A stretch of 45,633 nucleotides of DNA from Myxococcota bacterium (GTDB taxonomy: Bacteria; Myxococcota_A; UBA9160; UBA4427), in the NCBI GenBank assembly GCA_029941885.1, contig JAPYTP010000024.1:1-45633 (forward strand), read 5' to 3'. Positions 34,892 to 43,010 of the stretch are shown here, piece after piece. Both the position numbers and the translations under genes were made by a program. How positions within the stretch are numbered: position 1 is the stretch's first letter; each line of letters opens with the position of its first letter. Below the pieces are notes generated by a model. It was not told where the DNA came from and did no database searches. It was given only the letters and a program-made list of their open reading frames with translations.

Positions 34892-35935
34892 CTAACGACC
34901 GGGCGCCGCAGCCGACAGGGCTGCCCAGAGCACCTCATCAAATGGGCCAGAGGGAAGCACTTTCGTGTATCCCATTCGCGCGACCACCAGATCCAGACTC
35001 GGCACGACGTAGACACGGCGCTGGAACGTACCCATGGCGGCAACCAGATCCGCGGGGGCCGACGTAAAGAGCGGGCCAGCGAGCGGATCGCCTCCCAGCG
35101 GACGTGTATAGCTGGATTGACCGTTCAGCCACCACAAAAGTCCGTAGGATGGATTCAGCGTCTGCGAAGGTCTAACCAACTCGGCGATGTCTTCCGTCTC
35201 TGCGAGCTGCAGCGACTCTCTCCAACTGCCCTGCGCGAGGATGAGCAGGCCGAATCGGGCGAGATCGCGAGTGGTGGTGGCCAGGCCGAGAGGTGCGCCC
35301 GGATGGATGAACTTCCGATCGATCCAGCGCGTGTCCGACATTCCAAGGGGTGACGTCAGCCAATCCGAGGTCAGGTCGTTGATCGGCTTCCCAGCCGCAG
35401 TCTCAACAAGCGGAAGCAATCGATGATAGGCGGCGGCGTTGTACTTCCAAAATTCGCCGGCGGGCCGCTGATAGTCGAGTTCTTCGCCCAGGCCACTCGT
35501 CATCTCGAGCAAATGACGAACCGTGATACCAGCTTCCCTGCCGCTCGATGCCGTCGACCAGCCTGCGCCAAGATGGGCCTTCACGGGGTCATCGAGCCGC
35601 AGAAGACCGCGCCTTGCGGCCATCAAGACCAGCAGCGCTGTCAGACTCTTCTGCGTCGAGGCGACGTCCTCGATTGGATACCCATCCGCGGTCTTTCCGA
35701 GCTGCATGGCGCGAAAAATCTCGACGCCGCCCGGAAAGAGCTCTGGCAGCTCATCGGGAAGCGTCCAGTAACCCTCGGCCAGAATGCGGCCGCGCCAGAG
35801 CACGACGAGACCCGAGCTGAGTTCGTCTCGCCCAACATCCAGAGCAACCTGCAATCCTTCAGGGCTCCAACCCGCCTCATCGGCCGAGACCCTCTGCCAG
35901 TCGCCTCTTCCGGAAGGGGAATAGAGCTTCGTCAC
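34892..35935 (-). CDS. S12-family serine hydrolase (third copy)
   Basis: A 347-residue beta-lactamase-fold hydrolase without leader. SxxK motif S93-T-Q-K96 in VASTQKSLTALL; the Tyr motif is in WKYNAAAYH, and LGGDPLAG with the segment VVPSLDLVVARMG stands in the third-motif region. The GTG start overlaps the TGA of the M28 remnant (GTGA), so its translation may depend on ribosomes that now meet stop codons in the broken M28 frame; expression may be polar-reduced. It is the last gene of the operon DUF2817, acyl-CoA ligase, M28, S12. Substrate unknown; esterase, peptidase or amidase. Confidence 0.82.
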   Translation of the reverse strand: MTKLYSPSGRGDWQRVSADEAGWSPEGLQVALDVGRDELSSGLVVLWRGRILAEGYWTLPDELPELFPGGVEIFRAMQLGKTADGYPIEDVASTQKSLTALLVLMAARRGLLRLDDPVKAHLGAGWSTASSGREAGITVRHLLEMTSGLGEELDYQRPAGEFWKYNAAAYHRLLPLVETAAGKPINDLTSDWLTSPLGMSDTRWIDRKFIHPGAPLGLATTTRDLARFGLLILAQGSWRESLQLAETEDIAELVRPSQTLNPSYGLLWWLNGQSSYTRPLGGDPLAGPLFTSAPADLVAAMGTFQRRVYVVPSLDLVVARMGYTKVLPSGPFDEVLWAALSAAAPGR

Positions 35936-37101
35936 TTCGGATTCTCTGCAAGTCGACGTGCTACGACAGTGAATGCTCGCGTTTGCTTCACGAGCCTTTC
36001 TAGATTCACCGCGTCGGGCCAGCGATCGGTCGGCGAGTGAAATCGCCCGTTCAATCCGATGAGCGACACATAACGCCCTCCCCCATCATGAATATTGCAC
36101 GCTTCGCCCAGCGGCGGCTCACCGTCCGGCGTGACCGAGTCTGGGGCCACACCGAACTCCGTCATCGCACCCACCGTCATGTCGAGAAGTTCGGAGTCGG
36201 ACGTCTGAACGCGGACGTGTGCACCATCCGCCGCCGCGAAGCTGGCGCCGATATGAATCCACGCGAAGGAATCGCCAATGAGCGTTTCACGCGTAGTCAG
36301 ATGACGATCGAGGCCGAGATGTCCAAGTTCGTGTCCTGTGGTTGCGACGAAGTGGATGCTGCGAGCGGGCGGTGTTTATTTGAATTCGCGCAACAACTCG
36401 AGCCAGAGCGCGATCCCACAGCCACGCTCGGAGGCACATCGCCATCAAGCGCTACGCGGCGTCATGACCACGAGCGGCGCGAGTTCCGGCCGCATGCCCA
36501 CGACCTCGACAAGAACATTCGAGGCTGTCGCCTCGACACGCTCCGCGTCGGTCACGATTCGCACGCTCGCGCCCGCCTCCCGGGCAGCTTGCAGAGGTTC
36601 CCAGGCTTCACTCGGAAGCTGTAAGACAGGGGGCCCATAGCAATTCGTGTACTGCTCCGCGTTGATGAGCGCGTAGCCGTCTGGCAGATTCCAGATCTCA
36701 CCACCCGTCACCGCCAGCAAGGCGGACTGCGAGCTGGCCTTTCTTGCCTCGACGAATTCCGGAACCAGGGCTGGGCTGGGTGGGACTCGACCGTATCCGA
36801 TCGACGCTTCAGAACCGAGGGCGCCGAGCTTCCCAGTCACGCCCGCCGGTCCCGTGAGGGTCGCATCGAAGAGGATAATGCCCGAGGTCCGGTGCCCATC
36901 CCACTCGACGTATGCAGCCTGCTTCTCTAAACGACTCATCGGGACACGTTCGAGGATCGGCTCGAATCCGATCGTGCGCGCCGACTCGCACAGCCATTCG
37001 GCGCTCGTTTCATCAACGGCGCCACCGGTCCGGTGGTCACCCTGGAGGTCGTATTCCTGAACCCATTCGATCAAACGTTTGCGCAGAGATTCATCCGACA
37101 T
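35932..37101 (-). pseudogene. M28-family-type peptidase with two in-frame stops
   Basis: A single reading frame of 389 codons encodes an M28-like aminopeptidase-fold protein, but two stop codons interrupt it: TGA at 36445-36447, where relatives have the Trp of a TPRSAWW-type block, and TAA at 36376-36378. Reading frame and homology continue on both sides: LVVMTPRSA before, SERGCGIALWLELL between, and FVATTGHELGHLGL, FHSPTDRWPDAVNLE after. Both lesions are base substitutions, unlike typical read errors. The gene begins inside the end of the ligase gene (11-base overlap) and its stop overlaps the S12 start. Intact, it would have been a hydrolase or metallopeptidase-like protein with a HELGH segment. 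Confidence 0.83.
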
Positions 37102-38656
37102 TGCGCGTCCTGCCTTCCCAGTAGGGCTTGCGCAGATCCTTCTTCAGAACCTTGCCGCTCGCATTTCGCGGCAGCTCGTCAACGAATTCGATGCGCCGCG
37201 GTACCTTGTATCCGGCAAGCTTCTCTCGGCAAAAGGCGATCAACGTATCGGGCTCGACGGACTCTCCGGCCCGTAAGACCAGGACGGCCAACACCGCTTC
37301 ACCGAACTTCTCATCCGGCACACCGATCACCGCGGCATCGGCCACCGCCGGATGATCGAAGAGTACATTCTCGATCTCGCGCGGGTAGACGTTCTCACCG
37401 CCGGAGACGACCATATCCTTGATACGATCCTTGATGTAGACGTAGCCTTCGTCGTCCATGACTCCGACATCGCCCGTGTGAATCCAGCCGTCGACCAAGG
37501 TCTTGGCTGTCGCTTCGGGTAAGTTCCAATATCCCTTCATCAGTTGCGGTCCCCGCGCGACGATCTCGCCCGAAGATCCTCGCGGCACTTCGTTCCCGTC
37601 GTCATCGACAATGCGGATCGTCGTTCCGAGCAAGGCCCGGCCAGCGGAGAGCAATAACTCGGGCCGGCCCGCCAGAGCGCGGCGATGATCCGCTGCGCTC
37701 AGCATCGTCACGCAGGCAGACGTCTCGGTCTGGCCAAAGCCCTGATAGAAATCGCATTGGAAAACCTTCATTGCGCGACGCAGGGTGTCCTCGGCAATCG
37801 ACGAAGCTCCATAGATCATCACGTCGAGCATCTCGTAGGACGAATCGGCCAGGTCGGGAACGTACTCGAGCATCGCCTGGATCATGGCGGGCACCAGGTT
37901 GGCGACGCTGATCTCGCCCTCAGACAGCGCCTTAGCAACAGCTGCAGGAGAAAAGTCGCGATGGATCACCATCGAAGCGCCACCGATCAGTGTGCCAAAG
38001 ACAAACGAGGTGGCACCGGCATGGAACATCGGCATCACGATCAAGGATCGCTTGCCGGGACCGACGACATCCTTGAAGTAGGGTGTAGTCTGGAGGCCAT
38101 TTTCTATAACACATCTTTGTGTCAACATGGCGCCCTTCGGCCGACCCGTCGTGCCGCTGGTGTACATCTGGTAGAGGACATCGTCGGCATCGATCTCTAT
38201 TTCGGGCGCCTTCGCGGAATAGTCCCCCCACCAGCCCTCGAAGTCGATCCAGCGCTCCGAGTCCTGCTTCCCGATCGATACATACCGGGTGACCGCGGGC
38301 AGATCGTCTCGAATTTTGTCGATCGTCGAAGAAAACTCGGATTCGGCGATCAGTTGTACTGCCCCGGCATCGTTGATGATGTAGGCCCATTCGGGTGGCG
38401 CCAATCGCCAATTGAGGGGGACGGGTACAGCACCACATCTCGAAGCAGCCAGATAGGTAATGACCGTCTCGATCGAGTTCTTCGACAGAAACGCAAAGCG
38501 ATCACCCACCCCCAAGCCGCTCGCGACCATCGCGTTAGAAAGCCGGTTGACGTCCTCGAGGGCTTGTGAATAGTTCAGGACGCGATCATCCAGGACGAGA
38601 AACTCCGCGCCCGGCTGTTCCCGGGCATAGAAATCAAGAAAGTCATGCATCAACAT
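37091..38656 (-). CDS. Acyl-CoA synthetase (AMP-forming)
   Basis: A 521-residue adenylate-forming ligase, full length. Motifs in order: YTSGTTGRPKGAML (ATP loop), QGFGQTETSACV, GYWNLPEATAKT with DGWIHTGDVG, DRIKDMVVSGGENVYPREIE and the catalytic lysine region LPRNASGKVLKKDLR. It activates a carboxylic acid with ATP and CoA; chain length cannot be told. I chose the ATG at 38656 because GAGGATCTCGAACA precedes it and it clears the upstream gene; an ATG at 38713 would overlap it. With the SDR and hydratase remnants it forms a beta-oxidation-like set, suggesting that an acyl side-chain of the substrate is, or was, degraded here. Confidence 0.9.
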   Translation of the reverse strand: MLMHDFLDFYAREQPGAEFLVLDDRVLNYSQALEDVNRLSNAMVASGLGVGDRFAFLSKNSIETVITYLAASRCGAVPVPLNWRLAPPEWAYIINDAGAVQLIAESEFSSTIDKIRDDLPAVTRYVSIGKQDSERWIDFEGWWGDYSAKAPEIEIDADDVLYQMYTSGTTGRPKGAMLTQRCVIENGLQTTPYFKDVVGPGKRSLIVMPMFHAGATSFVFGTLIGGASMVIHRDFSPAAVAKALSEGEISVANLVPAMIQAMLEYVPDLADSSYEMLDVMIYGASSIAEDTLRRAMKVFQCDFYQGFGQTETSACVTMLSAADHRRALAGRPELLLSAGRALLGTTIRIVDDDGNEVPRGSSGEIVARGPQLMKGYWNLPEATAKTLVDGWIHTGDVGVMDDEGYVYIKDRIKDMVVSGGENVYPREIENVLFDHPAVADAAVIGVPDEKFGEAVLAVLVLRAGESVEPDTLIAFCREKLAGYKVPRRIEFVDELPRNASGKVLKKDLRKPYWEGRTRNVG

Positions 38657-38684
38657 TGTTCGAGATCCTCGTCTAGCTAGTCGT

Positions 38685-39788
38685 TCATCGAACAGGAGAC
38701 GCCAGCGAGCCAATTAGCTGCTGAATCTTTCCCCATCCGTTCTGCCAGACACTTTTTTTCCAGCCGTCTTCACGCACGTAGAAGAGATGTGCGAAAGCCG
38801 CCCGCGCCCGCGCCGCCCTTTCGGAGGAGCGATCTCCATATAGATAGAGCCAGTTATTCATGATCCAGGCGTTTATGTAGTCTTCCATCGTGACCGTGCC
38901 GAACTCGAAATACATCGCCGCTACTTCTGCGCCCGGCCTGCATTGCTCGTGCAGTGCCTCAAAAGTCTCGATGCGATGCTCGATGATGCTTCCGTCATCA
39001 CTGAAACCGGCTGGATCTTCTCCGAGCCATTTCTGGAGGTGTGCAAACGGGGGCGAGGTCTTCCTATAGGACGGATTCTGTGTCAGCAGTGCACCATATT
39101 CGCCATAGCCCGTATGGAGATCAATAATCATGACGCGATCGGCCTGGCTCACATGGTTTCCCGCCGCCTCGATCCAGCACTGCGTCGACCAACAAGCTGT
39201 CAGGCCGTGGTACGTGAGACCTTCCGGATGTGTGTACTGGCCGATTCGAAGCGTACGGGTGATCCAGTCCCGAGGACGGTCCGCCATAAGTGCGGCGGCC
39301 GCTCGGTTGATCTCCCGCAGCGTCTCTTCCGAGATTTTCTCGGGCACCAGCAGGTCGCGAAGAAGTTCGTAATCCGGGTTGGGCATCGGATCGTATTTGT
39401 GATGCGAGAGGTTTCGCGTGACATCGACGCCCTCCTCGGTCTCGCGACGTGACCAGGACATACCATGAGGATTCACGGCATGAACGAAGACAATGGCCAC
39501 ATCGTCGGGAAGTGCGAGTTCGTCACGGCTTCGCAGTAGCCCCGTCTGAATCGCAGAACCGCAGAATCCTTCGACGCCGTGGGTCCCGGATGAAAGGAGC
39601 ATGACCTTCGAAGCGTCGGCTGCGCCCAGGCGCGCGACATCGGTCGCAAGTTCCTCGCCATCGACGCCGCGCTCCGGGTTCACATGATGCTCGACCTCGA
39701 GACCCGCCGTTTGACATGCCGTGAGAAATTTCTCGCGCGCCTCGGCGTACGTCGAGGAATAGAGTCCCAGAACATCGACATTTTTCAT
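38685..39788 (-). CDS. DUF2817 protein (M14 carboxypeptidase-like)
   Basis: A 367-residue protein of the DUF2817 family, related to zinc carboxypeptidases (M14). HGVEGFCGSA holds the His-x-x-Glu zinc pair, DLHTGYGEYG the likely third ligand His, and MYFEFGTVTMEDY a Glu at the end as in M14 catalytic sites. Members are uncharacterised but are expected to be peptidases or amidases; no leader is seen. ATG at 39788 follows GAGGTGAGTGAA; earlier in-frame starts have no such site. It leads the operon to 34892, and operator palindrome 9 lies 97 bases upstream. Confidence 0.82.
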   Translation of the reverse strand: MKNVDVLGLYSSTYAEAREKFLTACQTAGLEVEHHVNPERGVDGEELATDVARLGAADASKVMLLSSGTHGVEGFCGSAIQTGLLRSRDELALPDDVAIVFVHAVNPHGMSWSRRETEEGVDVTRNLSHHKYDPMPNPDYELLRDLLVPEKISEETLREINRAAAALMADRPRDWITRTLRIGQYTHPEGLTYHGLTACWSTQCWIEAAGNHVSQADRVMIIDLHTGYGEYGALLTQNPSYRKTSPPFAHLQKWLGEDPAGFSDDGSIIEHRIETFEALHEQCRPGAEVAAMYFEFGTVTMEDYINAWIMNNWLYLYGDRSSERAARARAAFAHLFYVREDGWKKSVWQNGWGKIQQLIGSLASPVR

Positions 39789-39884
39789 TTCACTCACCTC
39801 ATTATGCAGACCCACAAGCACGCTGGCGACGCAGTCGTGACACAGAGCCACTCAGTGGGCTTGGATGTGCCGAGCTCCAATGAT

Positions 39885-39902
39885 ACATTCCCGAATGAAT
39901 GT
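39885..39902. promoter_or_regulatory. Operator palindrome 9, between DUF2817 and transketolase operons
   Basis: ACATTCC-CGAA-TGAATGT, one mismatch. It lies 23 bases before the transketolase start (39925, plus) and 97 bases before the DUF2817 start (39788, minus), so one site can control both operons. The position also rules out translation of transketolase from the earlier ATG at 39865. Confidence 0.75.
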
Positions 39903-39924
39903 ACCATGTCGAAACCACACAGCC

Positions 39925-40761
39925 ATGACCGTCGAAATCTCTGAACTCGAAGAAAAGGCTCGCAGAATCCGCGAACTCGTCATCCGCACGGTCCATCACG
40001 CGGGCGTCGGACACGTGGGCGGGCCACTCTCGATGGCCGATGTCATGGCGGCGCTCTATTTCCGGATCCTGCGCCTTCGACCAGATGAGCCCAATTGGGA
40101 AGTTCGCGACCGCTTCATCCTTTCGAAGGGCCACTCGACCTCTGCCTGGTACGCGGCGCTGGCGGAGCGCGGCTTCTTCCCGGTCGAGCACCTCAAACAG
40201 ATGTACCGACTCAACAGCCCTCTGCAGGGGCATCCCGACATGAAGAAGACTGCGGGCGTCGACATGAGTTCCGGCTCGTTAGGCCAGGGGCTTTCTGCGG
40301 GTATTGGCATGGCGATCGGGGCTGCACACAAGGGTCAGGATTTTCGTGTTTTCGTCTTGCAGGGTGACGGGGAATGCGACGAAGGCCAGGTGTGGGAAGC
40401 CGCTCTATACGGGGGCCACCACCAAATTCGCAACCTCGTTTTGATCATCGACTGCAACCGGCTCCAACAAACCGGCCGAATTGAATCGACCCTCAACCTC
40501 GACCCACTCGACGAAAAATTGCGAGCCTTCCGCTGGACCGTACTCGAATGCAACGGAAACCAGATGAGTGACCTGCTTCCCACGCTCGAACGGGCGCGCG
40601 ACCTCTCGGCCGAAGGCCCGGTCGCGGTCGTGTCGCACACCGTGAAAGGCCACGGTGTCTCCTTCGCCGCGGATCGCGTCGAATGGCACGCCAAGACGAT
40701 CACGGACGACTTGGCTCGGCAAGCGCTCGAGGAATTAGGGGCCGCCGATGTCAATTGGTGA
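39925..40761 (+). CDS. Transketolase, N-terminal (thiamine-binding) subunit
   Basis: A 278-residue half of a split transketolase. It has the thiamine diphosphate motif GDGECDEGQVWEAALYGG (147-164) closed by DCNRLQ, the start HHAGVGHVGGPLSMADVMAA and ILSKGHSTSAWYA. It needs the C-terminal subunit at 40748 to be active. I set the start at ATG 39925; the earlier ATG at 39865 lies upstream of and would span the operator. No good ribosome-binding site is visible. Split transketolases occur in sugar, sulfosugar and secondary-metabolite pathways and move two-carbon ketol units; the substrate here is unknown. Confidence 0.9.
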   Translation: MTVEISELEEKARRIRELVIRTVHHAGVGHVGGPLSMADVMAALYFRILRLRPDEPNWEVRDRFILSKGHSTSAWYAALAERGFFPVEHLKQMYRLNSPLQGHPDMKKTAGVDMSSGSLGQGLSAGIGMAIGAAHKGQDFRVFVLQGDGECDEGQVWEAALYGGHHQIRNLVLIIDCNRLQQTGRIESTLNLDPLDEKLRAFRWTVLECNGNQMSDLLPTLERARDLSAEGPVAVVSHTVKGHGVSFAADRVEWHAKTITDDLARQALEELGAADVNW

Positions 40762-41689
40762 TCGGATCGCGCCCCGCGTAGCCTTCGGCGAGGCCATCAC
40801 AGAACTCGGACGCGCCAGTTCTGACGTCGTCGTACTCGATGCCGACGTCTCAACGTCGACGATGACCTGCATTTTTCGCGATGCCTTCCCCGACCGCTTC
40901 TATAATGTGGGCATCGCCGAGCAGCATATGTTTACGATGGCCGCGGGAATTGCGAGTACAGGGCTGATTCCCTTTGTCTCGACCTTCGCGTGTTTCGCCA
41001 CGCGACGGGCGGCGGATCAGATCCATATCTCGATCGCCTACACCGGCCTCAACGTGAAGATCAACGGGGCCTACGGCGGTGTGGCAGTCGGGCAAGCCGG
41101 CGCAACGCACCAAGCCTTCGAGGATCTCGCGATCATGCGCGCGATTCCCAACATGGTCGTGCTCGATCTCTGCGACGCGGTCGAGACAAGAGCGGCTGTC
41201 TTTGCGGCGGCCGACTATGACGGCCCGGTCTATCTGCGGACCGTCCGCTGCGAAGTGCCTGTCATCTTCGATGAGGCCTACGATTTCGAGATCGGTCGAG
41301 GCTACGTGCTGCGAGACGGAAGCGACGTCGCCATTGTGTCCTCCGGCATGATGACGCCGAAGGCTCTCGACGCGGCCGCTCAATTGGAGAGCCTGGGCAT
41401 CTCCGCTCGCGTTCTTCATTACCCTACGCTGAAACCCTTCGATCGTGGTCCGCTTGTGCGCGCCGCGCACGAGATCGGCCGCTTCGTGACGATCGAAAAC
41501 CACAGCGTGATCGGCGGCCTTGGCAGTACGGTTGCTGAAGTGCTCGCCGAGGAGAAGCCATCGCATGTACGGCGGCTCGGCATGCAGGACTCTTTCGGAG
41601 AATCGGGCGACGACGAAGCCTTCCTGACCAAGTATGGAATGAACACCCAGCACATCGTTCAGGCCGCACGAGAGCTGGCAAAGGAATGA
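40748..41689 (+). CDS. Transketolase, C-terminal subunit
   Basis: A 313-residue partner of the preceding gene. The thiamine-activating glutamate is E58 in FYNVGIAEQHMFTMAAG, followed by FVSTFACFATRRAADQIH and, in the C-terminal domain, VIGGLGSTVAEVLAEEKP. The ATG overlaps the end of the N-terminal subunit gene by 14 bases, so the two halves are made together. The stop overlaps a further short reading frame (ATGA at 41686-41689). Confidence 0.92.
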   Translation: MSIGDRIAPRVAFGEAITELGRASSDVVVLDADVSTSTMTCIFRDAFPDRFYNVGIAEQHMFTMAAGIASTGLIPFVSTFACFATRRAADQIHISIAYTGLNVKINGAYGGVAVGQAGATHQAFEDLAIMRAIPNMVVLDLCDAVETRAAVFAAADYDGPVYLRTVRCEVPVIFDEAYDFEIGRGYVLRDGSDVAIVSSGMMTPKALDAAAQLESLGISARVLHYPTLKPFDRGPLVRAAHEIGRFVTIENHSVIGGLGSTVAEVLAEEKPSHVRRLGMQDSFGESGDDEAFLTKYGMNTQHIVQAARELAKE

Positions 41690-41805
41690 GCGCGGTAATC
41701 GCAACTCCGAATTATCTGGACATTCTCGGTGCGGGCCCGGTCGTCTACGGCTCGCACGCGCGCGGCCGAACCACGACCGAGGAAGATGAACATGGCGATC
41801 TTTAA
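41686..41805 (+). CDS. Short ORF coupled to transketolase gene (possible remnant)
   Basis: A 39-codon frame from ATG 41686, overlapping the transketolase stop as ATGA with AAGGA directly before it. Its product starts [17 protein letters not shown] and matches nothing I know. It overlaps the start of the next broken gene. It may be the truncated start of a lost gene of the operon or chance; the perfect coupling makes it worth listing. Confidence 0.3.
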   Translation: MSAVIATPNYLDILGAGPVVYGSHARGRTTTEEDEHGDL

Positions 41806-42839
41806 TTCGACAGAATTCTCCGATCATGAAGAGGTTGTATTCTGTCGCGATCCCGACACCGGGCTCTTCGCGATCATCGCAATCCACGATCGAACGCTCG
41901 GCCCCGCCGCAGGCGGATGTCGAATGTGGCCCTACGCCTCAGAAGAAGACGCTATTCGAGATGCACTGCGCCTATAGCATAGCATGACTTACAAGAATGC
42001 GATGGCGGACCTGCCTCTCGGCGGCGGCAAAGCGATCATCATGGGCGACTCCCGGATCGACAAGACCGAGGCCATGCTGAGGAGTTTCGGGCGTTTTGTA
42101 GAAGGGCTTGGCGGTCGAGGACATGGAGGTTGTGGCTCGGAAAACTCACTACGTCGCAGGACTTGTCGATGGTCATGCAGCAAGCGGCGATCCCTCTCCG
42201 TACACAGCGCGGGGTATCCTCGAAGGAATCAAGGCAGCCGTAAAGTACCGCCTTGGGCGGTCGTCGATCAAGGGAACACGAGTTGCGGTTCAGGGCGTTG
42301 GCAATGTCGGCCTCAACCTCTGCCGACTGTTGCGAAGAGAGGGCGCGATTCTCGTGGTGGCCAACATCGATGAAAAGGCCGTGAACCGTGCGGTCACCGA
42401 GGCCAATGCAACGGCCGTCCCTCTCGATGAAATCTACGAACAGGCAGTCGACGTCTTTGCCCCCTGCGCGCTCGGGGCGGTTCTTCGCGACGAAACGATT
42501 CCGCGTTTGAAAGCGACCATCGTTGCAGGAGGTGCGAACAATCAACTCGCGGAACCGAGGCATGCCGCCATGCTCACGGCACGCGACATCCTCTATGCAC
42601 CAGACTACATTATCAACGCAGGCGGAATCATCAATGTCGCCAGCGAAATCACGGGCGACTACGACCAGGCACATGTCCTCGAGCACGTCGACCGGATCGG
42701 CAACACCCTCGAGGGTATCTTCGAGCTTGCATCCGAGCGAGGCGAGACCACGGCCGAGATCGCCGACTCGATTGCGCGGGCAAAGATCGACGCGACCCGC
42801 AAGGCTTCTGTGTCTCGAGACGCGTCCAATGTTGCGTGA
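41792..42839 (+). pseudogene. Broken Leu/Phe/Val (Glu)-type amino-acid dehydrogenase
   Basis: Remnant of an NAD-linked amino-acid dehydrogenase of the leucine/phenylalanine/valine type. Recognisable: [40 protein letters not shown] with the catalytic Lys, then [17 protein letters not shown] and the NAD fold [17 protein letters not shown]. Two lesions: TAG at 41975-41977 inside the first domain (in frame), and near 42108-42115 a deletion that joins GLGG directly to VEDME, removing about ten residues that include the conserved Asp of the AEDVGT block and shifting the frame. Start by GAGGAAGATGAAC before ATG 41792. Intact, it would deaminate an L-amino acid to the keto acid. Confidence 0.83.
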
Positions 42840-42905
42840 ACCCCGATCCGATCAAAGTGAGGACTTCGGACGACTCCCAGGCTCCGATCCCGCGGAGGTG
42901 AGCTC

Positions 42906-43010
42906 GTGAATATCGAGCGCGTGCCGCTAGCGCCCTCGCCTATCTCGGCGGAAGCTGCATGGAGACGGGCTTTTCGGCTCGCGCATCTGGAACGTCGTGC
43001 CCTCAACTAA
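42906..43010 (+). CDS. Short ORF with strong ribosome-binding site (unknown)
   Basis: A 34-codon frame beginning GTG at 42906 after GGAGGTGAGCTC, ending TAA at 43008-43010 and overlapping the asparaginase start by 14 bases. The product (VNIERVPLAPSPISA onward) is unknown. It may be a leader peptide giving ribosomes to the asparaginase gene, which lacks its own ribosome-binding site, or the remnant of a lost gene. Confidence 0.35.
   Translation: MNIERVPLAPSPISAEAAWRRAFRLAHLERRALN

Noticed and set aside
40850-41887. Minus-strand open frame of 345 codons opposite transketolase
   Set aside because: It mirrors the transketolase C-subunit, which has all its motifs; no start signal or homology for the minus frame.
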